NCBI GenBank assembly: GCA_031283725.1
Contig: JAITBG010000157.1
Coordinates: forward strand, 1-36,809
Origin: Treponema sp.
GTDB lineage: Bacteria > Spirochaetota > Spirochaetia > Treponematales > Breznakiellaceae
Length of the DNA stretch: 36,809 bases
Direction of reading: 5' to 3'
In this document: in pieces, positions 13,755 to 20,916 of the stretch
How the letters are laid out: every line of letters begins with the position of its first letter
Position numbering within the stretch: the first letter of the stretch is position 1
The notes under the pieces: model-generated
Database searches by the model: none
The model's input: the letters and a program-made list of their open reading frames with translations, nothing else
Told to the model about the DNA's origin: nothing
Made by a program: the position numbers and the translations under genes

Positions 13755-15295
13755 ATACCAGTACGGATAATCGGATTCTGTTTAAGATGCGTGGTATAGG
13801 CAAGACCTACGGATCAACAGACGTCCTTGAAGACATAGACATGGATATTTATCGAGGAGAAGTAATCGGCCTGATTGGAGAGAACGGCGCGGGAAAATCC
13901 ACCCTCCTTAAAATTATTGCGGGGGTTGAGCAGGCTTCAAGCGGCACAATAGAAATGAATGGGGCTCCTTATAATGCGAAAAATGTTCTTGACGCTAACC
14001 GGCAGGGGGTCGGTATGGTGTTTCAGGAGCAATCCCTTATTCTTAACCTGACGGTGGCGCAAAATATTTTTCTGGGAAGAGAGAAATCATACTCCATAGG
14101 AAAACTAATCAATTGGGGTAAAATGAACGCCGATGCAGAGGCAGTCCTGGCCCGTATCGGTATCGATAAACACATACCGCCAAATAAAAAGGTATATGAT
14201 CTGAATTTTGTTTCCCGGCAGATGGTGGAAATAGCAAAGGTAGTGAATATAATAATACTTTCAAGCGGGTCGGGGGCGCTTCTTTTGCTGGATGAACCAA
14301 CCACGGTACTTTCAAGTGATGAAATCGAAGTGCTTTTCAAAGAAATACGCCAAATCACGCAGAATGGCGTATCGGTCATTTTTGTCTCCCATCGCCTGGA
14401 TGAAATATTGGAAATATCCAACCGTATTTATATTTTTAAGGACGGCAGAAACGTCGGCTCGGTGAATACCAAAGATGCTGATATCAATATGCTTTATGAA
14501 CGAATGGTAGGCCGGGTTACTTCCGGTATGTATTATCTTATCAACGAGCAGACTATTCCTTCGGATGAGATTGTTCTATCAGTCAATAATTTGGGCAAAT
14601 TTGGCTATTTTAAGGATGTTACGTTTGATCTTAAAAAGGGGGAAGTGCTTGGGATTTGCGGTGTTGAAGGTTCCGGCAAGGAAGAACTCTGTGCTGTGTT
14701 ATGCGGCGATGAGCCTTACACAGCAGGTACTGTAGCGGTACGGGGGAAAAAAATAAAATCGTTGGAGTCCCCCGCTGTGGCCCTTAGAAAAAGTATTCTA
14801 TCCATTCCGCGGGATCGCCGTAGGGAAGGAATGCTTGGCATGATGCCAATAAGCGATAATATCATTGTTTCGAGCTTTGCAAAAATAGCAGCACACGGTG
14901 TTTTTTCCGGTAAAAAGGTCAACAGAATCGCCTCGTACTGGGTGGATAAAATGAAAGTAAAATGTACGGGAATTAAGGAAAGAATTGATCGCCTGTCGGG
15001 TGGAAACGCGCAAAAGGTAATTTTTTCGCGGGTCATAGGCAGTGGTAGTGAGGTACTGATCCTCAACCATCCAACCCGGGGCGTTGATATCGGTGCGAAA
15101 GAAGATCTTTATAAAGCGATCCGGGAGATAACAAAAGAGGGAAAATCGGTCATTCTTCTAGGCGATACTCTGGATGAATGTATCGGCCTTTCGAGTAAAA
15201 TTTTTGTCATGAAAGACGGAATCGTGCAAAAAGAATTTCCTGCCTCTGCTGAGGCAAAGCCCGAACAAGTTGATATTGTAAAGTACATGATGTAA
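13751..15295 (+). CDS. Sugar ABC importer ATPase, RbsA/MglA-type tandem domain
   Basis: Two fused nucleotide-binding domains in 514 residues. Domain 1 has Walker A GLIGENGAGKST and Walker B LLLLDEPTTVLS, but the signature segment reads DLNFVSRQMVEIAK rather than a clear LSxGQ. Domain 2 has the usual degenerate P-loop GVEGSGKEEL and a good signature, RLSGGNAQKV. Its Walker B and catalytic glutamate are altered: LILNHPTRGVDIG in place of LILDEPTRGVD. Only one composite ATP site is likely to turn over. It powers import by the flanking permeases. Confidence 0.9.
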   Translation: MNTSTDNRILFKMRGIGKTYGSTDVLEDIDMDIYRGEVIGLIGENGAGKSTLLKIIAGVEQASSGTIEMNGAPYNAKNVLDANRQGVGMVFQEQSLILNLTVAQNIFLGREKSYSIGKLINWGKMNADAEAVLARIGIDKHIPPNKKVYDLNFVSRQMVEIAKVVNIIILSSGSGALLLLDEPTTVLSSDEIEVLFKEIRQITQNGVSVIFVSHRLDEILEISNRIYIFKDGRNVGSVNTKDADINMLYERMVGRVTSGMYYLINEQTIPSDEIVLSVNNLGKFGYFKDVTFDLKKGEVLGICGVEGSGKEELCAVLCGDEPYTAGTVAVRGKKIKSLESPAVALRKSILSIPRDRRREGMLGMMPISDNIIVSSFAKIAAHGVFSGKKVNRIASYWVDKMKVKCTGIKERIDRLSGGNAQKVIFSRVIGSGSEVLILNHPTRGVDIGAKEDLYKAIREITKEGKSVILLGDTLDECIGLSSKIFVMKDGIVQKEFPASAEAKPEQVDIVKYMM

Positions 15296-15313
15296 GGAGG
15301 GCGGGGAAGAAAC

Positions 15314-16306
15314 ATGAATACGCCAATAAGTGTTTTTATAAAAGAAAATAAATATGCCAATGCGGCGTCAAAAATCTTTGCAAGATATTCTGTTGTGCTT
15401 GGCATGCTGGTAATCATGTTGGTATTTAGCTTTTTTAGTGAAAACTTCATGACCATCCGGAATCTTATCAATATTCTTTCTGCGGCTACGCCGATATTTT
15501 TTATGGCCATGGGGCTCTTTTTTGTTATCCTGACCGGCAGCATAGATCTTTCAACGGGATCGATATGTACCTGTACCTGCGTTTTTGCCGGCATTTATAT
15601 CGGCCAAATGGGAAATGCCGTGTTTTTAGCGGTCATTCTGATTGGCGTTTTTGCAGGCCTGTTGAATGGAGTCCTGGTTTCAACGCTTAAAATGCCGTCC
15701 TTTATCGTTACCCTCTGTACCACAAGCATCTGGAAGTGTGCCGCGTTGATACTTTCAGGCGGCAGCAGCAGAAGTATTCCTATTGAATTCTGGCCGATTT
15801 TCGACTGGTCACGGATTAATTTGTTTATATTTCCGCTCACCTATGTATTCGCCCTGGCAGTTTGGGTTATTTTTATTTTTATTGAGCGGTTTACAAGCAT
15901 GGGCAAGAGCATTTATGCGGTGGGAGTGAATGTCGGCGCGGCGCGCATGGCAGGGATACAGATAGGTAAAGCCCAGATTACCGCCTATCTGCTTTCGGGT
16001 GTGGGCAGCGCTATTTCGGGCGCCTTTTACGCCCTGCGCCTGCGTGCAAGCGCTCCAACCGTAGGCGATAGCCTGACATTGATAGCCATTGCCGTTATTG
16101 TGTTAGGCGGTACCTCACTTGCCGGAGGCAAGGGGACTGTGGCAAATGTTCTTCCAAGTGTCATAACTGTGGTCATTCTGCAATCCACGCTGAAAGTTAT
16201 CGGGTTAGACGCTTATTGGCAGGATATAGTCTTTGGAATAGTTCTGATTGCGGCTATTTATATCAATTCAGATCGTTCCGCATTAAAGGATATGGTTGTC
16301 AAATAA
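15314..16306 (+). CDS. Sugar ABC importer permease 2 (RbsC family)
   Basis: This 330-residue permease is homologous in layout to the first: FMAMGLFFVILTGSIDLSTGS, the coupling loop FTSMGKSIYAVGVNVGAARMAGIQIG and a late GGTSLAGGKGTV. GGAGG precedes the ATG. It is the last gene of the operon, convergent with the NAD synthetase gene. I see no good terminator in the 31-base gap. Confidence 0.88.
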   Translation: MNTPISVFIKENKYANAASKIFARYSVVLGMLVIMLVFSFFSENFMTIRNLINILSAATPIFFMAMGLFFVILTGSIDLSTGSICTCTCVFAGIYIGQMGNAVFLAVILIGVFAGLLNGVLVSTLKMPSFIVTLCTTSIWKCAALILSGGSSRSIPIEFWPIFDWSRINLFIFPLTYVFALAVWVIFIFIERFTSMGKSIYAVGVNVGAARMAGIQIGKAQITAYLLSGVGSAISGAFYALRLRASAPTVGDSLTLIAIAVIVLGGTSLAGGKGTVANVLPSVITVVILQSTLKVIGLDAYWQDIVFGIVLIAAIYINSDRSALKDMVVK

Positions 16307-16337
16307 TTTCAGCGTCAATACGCAGTGTGTTTTCCCA

Positions 16338-18110
16338 TCAGTTCCGCTCCCCAATTTCGTATACGCTCCGCGCAATCGGCATTCGCCGTCCCATTCCGAA
16401 AGCCCGAGGGCTTACCTTGAGCACCGGCGGGGCCTGGCGGCGTTTGAACTCCGCTCGGGCAACGGTGCGGATGATCCGGCTTACCAGTTCTTCCTCCCAG
16501 CCCTGTTTGACGATACCGTCTTTGGAGAGGTTTTCGAACAGGTAGAGCTTGAGGATCTCGTCTAATACTTCGTAGGGGGGGAGGCTGTCCTGGTCCTTCT
16601 GGTCCGGCCGTAGTTCCGCTGAGGGGGGCTTGGTAATGATTGCCTCGGGGATGATCGCCTTAGCGCCGGCTGCGAGGGAACGTTCGTTGATGCGCTTGCA
16701 GAGGGCGAATACTTCGATTTTGAACAGATCGCCGATGACCGCCAGGGCGCCGTTCATATCACCGTAAAGGGTACAGTATCCCATGGCGAGTTCGCTTTTG
16801 TTGCCCGTGGTGAGGAGCATGGAGTCAAACTTATTCGAATAGGCCATGAGCAGGGAGCCGCGGATACGGGCCTGGAGGTTTTCTTCCGCAATATCAAAGG
16901 GACGCTTCTCAAAGACCTCTTCCAGGGTGGAGAGGAAACTGGTGAATACCGGTTCTATGGGGAGCACTTCGTAACGGCAGCCTAAGTTTTCCGACAGCTC
17001 ACGGGCATCGTCCTTGGAGCCCTGGGAGGAAAAGCGGGAGGGCATGCTGAAGCAGACGATTTTGTCCTTGCCTATGGCCTTGACACCCAGATAGGCTACC
17101 AGCGCAGAATCAATGCCCCCGGAAAGGCCCAGGTGGGCCCGCTTAAAGCCGCACTTGACCATATAGTCCCGTATGCCCATCACCAAGCCTTCTTCCAGCA
17201 TATCCAGTTCGTACCGGGTCAAGCCCACCTTGAAAAAATTATCCGTACCGGTCTGGGCAGCAACTGTGGTGCTTCCGGCTGCCGCCTTCGTTCTTGGAGT
17301 CCTCAAGGCGTCCCCGGAATCCCAGGTAACGAGGTCCTCCGCAAAAGCTTTTGCGTCGAGCTGTACGGGGTAGTTTTTTACCGAAGCGGATGCGGCGGCT
17401 TCCGCGGTGGGCGCTACCACAAAAGAGCGGCCGTCGAAAAGGATAGAATCGTTGGCGCCCACCGCGTTTATGTAGACCAGGGGGATATTGCCCCGAATTG
17501 CTATGCGTTCCGCCAGCGCCCGGCGCACCTTGAGTTTGCCCGCCACATAGGGGGATGCGGAGGGTACGCAGAGAAGGCTGATCCCCTGGTCCAGCAGTTC
17601 CCGTACCGGGTCCCGGATATAACTGGTACCGGGTATGTCCGTTTCCCGCCATACATCTTCGCAGATCGCAAAGCCTATGCGTTCCCTCTTGTACTCAAAG
17701 GCGGACCATTCCCGGCTGGGCTCAAAGTTCCGGGCTTCGTCAAATACATCGTAGGTGGGGAGCAGGGTTTTTAACTGTTCAAAGACCAGCTTCCCGTTCA
17801 ACAGGATGCCGTATTCGTTAACCAGGGACTTGCCCCGGGAATAGGGGTTCCGGTTCACAAAGCCAAGCCCCACCGCAATGTCTGGGGGTAAATCCCGCTG
17901 GAGCATGTGCAGGGTGCGGATATTCATTTCCACAAAGCTGTCCTGATCCAGCAGGTCCATGGGGGGATACCCGCAGATCGCCAGTTCCGGAAACAGGATC
18001 AGATCGGCCTGTCGTTCCTCCCGGGCTCTTTTGGTAAAGGCCAATATTTTTTCCCGGTTCCCGAAAAAATCTCCGATGGTAGAATTAATCTGAGCTATTG
18101 AAATACGCAT
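16338..18110 (-). CDS. nadE: Glutamine-dependent NAD+ synthetase
   Basis: It makes NAD+ from deamido-NAD with ATP and glutamine-derived ammonia. The N-terminal nitrilase-type glutaminase domain (about 1-260) shows the Glu-Lys-Cys triad context: LFPELAICGYPP, EQLKTLLPTYDVFDE and GFAICEDVWRE. The C-terminal synthetase domain starts near residue 310 with the PP-loop LGLSGGIDSALVA and includes LLTTGNKSELAMGYCTLYGDMNG. The length of 590 fits the two-domain form. It appears to be a single-gene unit. Codon use and GC content resemble its neighbours. Confidence 0.94.
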   Translation of the reverse strand: MRISIAQINSTIGDFFGNREKILAFTKRAREERQADLILFPELAICGYPPMDLLDQDSFVEMNIRTLHMLQRDLPPDIAVGLGFVNRNPYSRGKSLVNEYGILLNGKLVFEQLKTLLPTYDVFDEARNFEPSREWSAFEYKRERIGFAICEDVWRETDIPGTSYIRDPVRELLDQGISLLCVPSASPYVAGKLKVRRALAERIAIRGNIPLVYINAVGANDSILFDGRSFVVAPTAEAAASASVKNYPVQLDAKAFAEDLVTWDSGDALRTPRTKAAAGSTTVAAQTGTDNFFKVGLTRYELDMLEEGLVMGIRDYMVKCGFKRAHLGLSGGIDSALVAYLGVKAIGKDKIVCFSMPSRFSSQGSKDDARELSENLGCRYEVLPIEPVFTSFLSTLEEVFEKRPFDIAEENLQARIRGSLLMAYSNKFDSMLLTTGNKSELAMGYCTLYGDMNGALAVIGDLFKIEVFALCKRINERSLAAGAKAIIPEAIITKPPSAELRPDQKDQDSLPPYEVLDEILKLYLFENLSKDGIVKQGWEEELVSRIIRTVARAEFKRRQAPPVLKVSPRAFGMGRRMPIARSVYEIGERN

Positions 18111-18149
18111 AGAGGAATTCTAGCATTTTCATATAGAAGAGTGAAGAGC

Positions 18150-18240
18150 GTCTGCAATCACAGGAACAAAGGAAAACTAACCATAGGAACACAGAGAATT
18201 TACGCAGAGAGGACTTTACCCCAAGCGGAAAACACTATAA
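18150..18240. repeat. Degraded 'cacaaagga'-type dispersed repeat
   Basis: The stretch CACAGGAACAAAGGAAAACTA followed by GGAACACAGAGAATTTACGC resembles the run ACCACAAAGGAACGGAAGGC at about 22740. Such A-rich, period-like 'cacaaagga' sequences are scattered in many bacterial genomes. Two copies in this window suggest a dispersed element, although both are decayed. Confidence 0.35.
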
Positions 18241-18249
18241 GGGCGGTGG

Positions 18250-18400
18250 TATGTTCCGCCTCCATGCCGTATCGCAAGGTCCATCACGGTGGTCAGATAC
18301 ACAAAGGCCCCGGCTATGCGCAGATACGTCATGTCCGATACCCCTTTCTGGCTGCCCATGTCGGCGTGGAAATCCCTGTTTTACAGGCCGAACGGCCGCG
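18250..18400 (-). pseudogene. Remnant of an IS3-family transposase (integrase core)
   Basis: The minus-strand frame after a TAA at 18381-18383 reads NRDFHADMGSQKGVSDMTYL and continues RIAGAFVYLTTVMDLAIRHG. This matches the start of the IS3-type OrfB integrase core (family pattern N-R-[DN]-F...W-V-[ST]-D-[IM]-T-Y-[IL]...G-[FW]-[VL]-Y-L...V-[ML]-D-L). The first catalytic Asp is in SDMTY. In-frame stops and loss of the flanks show it is dead. I cannot find inverted repeat ends. The overlapping ORFs 18141-18603 are not supported as genes. Confidence 0.5.
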
Positions 18401-18649
18401 ATTCGGCGCGAAGGTCCGTCTTTTTCGATTTGCCTGCCGGATGGGGTCAGGTCCGCCCTTTCAAATACCCGCTTTTCAACAGAGTCCCAAACCACAGCAG
18501 GCGAACAAAGCTCTTCCTTTTTCTCCCTCCGCCCGTTCTTTGCCGGTTAGCCCGGGGAAAGAAAACCGTTTCAGTATTACTAAATGATAGAAAGTCTCTC
18601 TAATTTCTTCATTTCTCTTCATTTTTTTTCAAATAAATAGTATAAATAC

Positions 18650-18678
18650 TTGACTAAATAAATTTACAATGTTATAGT
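18650..18678 (+). promoter_or_regulatory. Sigma-70 promoter of the HTH/basic-tail gene
   Basis: TTGACT (18650-18655), a 17-base spacer and TATAGT (18673-18678), in AT-rich flanks. AAGGAG at 18698-18703 precedes the ATG at 18713. This is among the best promoters in the window and suggests high expression. Confidence 0.7.
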
Positions 18679-18712
18679 TATATTATCAAACAATTTTAAG
18701 GAGAGTATCCAA

Positions 18713-19255
18713 ATGGCAAAAGCCGTCAAAACACCTGGGGAAGTGATAAAAGCCCAGGCAACCGCGTACAATCTTTCTATTACCCAGTTAGCTGAAGGAA
18801 TCAAGATCAGCCCTTCTGCAGCCCGTTTGTTAATCAACAACAAGCTGCGGATCAGCGTTCCCTTCGCACAGCGTCTTTCCAAATATTTCGGGAAAACTCC
18901 CGAATATTGGATTAATTTACAAACCGCTTTCGAGCTGAGCGAATTAGCTAAGGACAAGAAAAACGCTACGGTCCTTAAGTCAATTTCCAAAGCCGTAAAG
19001 GTGGCGGCGAAAGCTCCGGCAAAGAAAGTTGCCGCTAAGAAAGCTTCCAAAAAAACTGCCCCTAAGAAGGCTGCGGCTAAAAAGGCTCCGGCGAGGAAAG
19101 CTGCAGTTAAAAAGGCTGCTCCCAAGGCCAAGGCCCCGGTCAAAGCCAAGGCTCCCGTTAAAAGGCCGGTCAGAAAAACCGCGCCGAAGCCTGCTTCCAA
19201 GCCGGCAGCCCCGGCCCCGGTAGTGTCCTGGACTCCCTCGTCGGATAGTAATTAG
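18713..19255 (+). CDS. HigA/VapI-like HTH protein with histone-H1-like Lys/Ala/Pro tail
   Basis: Residues 1-85 match HigA-type XRE antitoxins: TPGEVIKAQATAYNLSITQLAEGI, ISPSAARLLINNKLRIS (recognition helix region) and the family hallmark TPEYWINLQTAFEL. Residues about 93-180 are a low-complexity basic tail of KKAAAKKAP-like repeats, like bacterial histone-H1-like and AlgP-type tails that bind DNA without sequence specificity. No HigB toxin gene is next to it and it has its own strong promoter and terminator. I infer a nucleoid-associated or global DNA-binding protein built from an antitoxin-type HTH, not a functioning toxin-antitoxin pair. Confidence 0.8.
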   Translation: MAKAVKTPGEVIKAQATAYNLSITQLAEGIKISPSAARLLINNKLRISVPFAQRLSKYFGKTPEYWINLQTAFELSELAKDKKNATVLKSISKAVKVAAKAPAKKVAAKKASKKTAPKKAAAKKAPARKAAVKKAAPKAKAPVKAKAPVKRPVRKTAPKPASKPAAPAPVVSWTPSSDSN

Positions 19256-19271
19256 TAAAAGCCGTTTGACT

Positions 19272-19296
19272 AACGCCGTTTTATGCGGTGTTTTTG
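19272..19296 (+). terminator. Rho-independent terminator after the HTH/basic-tail gene
   Basis: AACGCCG pairs with CGGTGTT (one G-T wobble) around a 7-base loop, running into five T residues. It starts 17 bases after the stop codon. Confidence 0.7.
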
Positions 19297-19321
19297 TTAA
19301 TTTTTCTCTGGAAAATACCGG

Positions 19322-19353
19322 ATACAGTAAATCCAGCAATGGGTTTACTGTAT
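19322..19353. repeat. 13-bp inverted repeat upstream of the GGDEF gene
   Basis: ATACAGTAAATCC pairs with GGGTTTACTGTAT with one wobble and a six-base loop (AGCAAT). No T-tract follows. It may be an operator or an RNA hairpin in the space between the terminator and the cyclase gene. Confidence 0.55.
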
Positions 19354-19491
19354 TGATTTCTGCGTTTACCATCTCTACCATTACTTTTAGTTCGAAGGAT
19401 TTTAGGTAAAAATCATAAGGAAAATGGCGAAAATTTAGTTATTTTTCTTAAAATTATGGTAGAATTAATAAAGATTCGCTGGGGTTGACGC

Positions 19492-20915
19492 ATGGAGAAG
19501 ACGGTGGAGCCTAATTTACATATTGACGAACAGGGACAGGAAAAGGATCTGTTCGTCCGTATATATTCAGACAGTTAAGCGCCTACAAGGACCCTTATCA
19601 GTCTATTTCGAGTATTTTAAAGGATACCTGTGATTTTTTTGGGTTTTTTGGCGCCTTTGTTTATGAGGTCGATCATACAAGGGTATTCCACCTCTTTGAA
19701 CACTACCGCGCTCCCGAGGCGGGGCTGCGGGAAACCCTGGTCCTTTCGGAACATCTGAGCGGACATGATATAAAAGAATTGGCCCGGAACCCCGGGGAAA
19801 TTGTCTACCTAAAGTCCAAAAAAACCAAATTAGGGACGAAATTTCTGGAGCTGTTTTCCGCTAAGTCCCTGATTATGATCCCCGTTATTATTGAGCAGAA
19901 GGAACCCACTGCTTTTATCGGTATGCTGGACAGGCGGCATCCTATACGGCTGACCAAGCGGGAAATTGTTGACGCCGATGCGATACTTTCGGTGTTCGCG
20001 GGGCATATCAAGATGCGGGTTTACCAGAAACGGCTGGAATATGCCTATTCATCCCTGCGGAATATGATCGATAATGCGGGGATTGATATGTACGTCAACG
20101 ATTTCTATACCCATGAACTCCTCTTTATCAACGAATCCCTGGCTGCTCCCCGGGGCGGAGTAGAGGCGCTTCTGGGAATGCCCTGTTGGAAAGCCCTGTA
20201 TCCCACACAAAAAGAAAAATGCGATTTCTGTCCAAAGGAAAAATTGGTGGATGATAAGGGGAACCCAACCCAGGTCTATACCTGGGATTTGCAGCGCCCC
20301 TCCGACGAGTCCTGGTTTAGGGTGGTGAATGCCGCCATCAAATGGGTGGACGGCAGGCTTGTCCACGTGGTGAGTAGTATCAATATCACGGAAAATAAGT
20401 ATAATGAAATGCTGGTACGCCGCTTGGCGGAATGTGATGTATTGACTTCCTTGCCGAACCGGGGAAAACTCGTGGAGGATCTAAATAAATTTCTGACCAA
20501 ATCGAAACAGAAGACGGATAGGGGTTACTTGATATTCATGGATCTGGATGACTTCAAAAATGCAAACGATTCCTACGGGCATCTCATAGGGGACGCCCTG
20601 TTGCGGCAAATCGGTCATTTCCTGCTGAACGAAAGTACGGTCCTGGGAATGCCCTACCGTTATGGCGGGGATGAATTTGTTATTGTGGCCGCGGACAAGT
20701 CGGCGGAAAATCTTGACCGTATTCAGGAGAAGTTACTGGAACGTTTTTCTAAAGAATGGCGGATAGATGGCAATTCAGTTTACTGCGGGATCAGCGCCGG
20801 AGCGGTCCCTTTGGGGGACAAAACGGCGGAAGAGCTCATTCACGCTGCGGACATGGCCATGTATGAAGTTAAAAAGAGCGGGAAACACGGGTTTCGTCTG
20901 GGTTGCCTGGATTAA
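19492..20915 (+). CDS. GAF-PAS-GGDEF diguanylate cyclase, frameshifted near its 5' end
   Basis: The GGDEF domain (LTSLPNRGKL, FMDLDDFKNANDSYGH, RYGGDEFVIV) synthesises cyclic di-GMP; the catalytic motif is intact and no RxxD inhibitory site precedes it. A PAS-like segment comes before it (NMIDNAGIDMYVNDF... with CDFCPKEKL), and a GAF-like region before that. The track ORF starts at TTG 19779, but the same frame stays coding-like back to about 19565 (AYKDPYQSISSILKDTCDFF) with no ATG/GTG/TTG. A plausible start, ATG 19492 with GGGG upstream, opens MEKTVEPNLH... DLFVRIYSDS and stops at 19578. One missing base near 19565-19578 joins the two into a protein of about 474 residues. Confidence 0.8.
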
Positions 20916-20916
20916 A

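Noticed and set aside
18141-18603. Plus-strand ORFs of 99-148 codons between nadE and the HTH gene
   Set aside because: Low-complexity shadow translations of a decayed transposase region, mutually overlapping in three frames and without ribosome sites.
18713-19255. Complete HigBA toxin-antitoxin system
   Set aside because: No small toxin ORF lies next to the HigA-like gene; upstream is IS debris and downstream is a terminator.
18980-19381. Minus-strand ORFs opposite the Lys/Ala tail (Gly/Ser/Arg-rich)
   Set aside because: Reverse complement of a low-complexity basic tail gives artificial open frames.
20767-20916. Long N-terminal extension of the acyl-CoA synthetase
   Set aside because: It lies wholly within the GGDEF coding sequence in another frame; the family start is at 20917.
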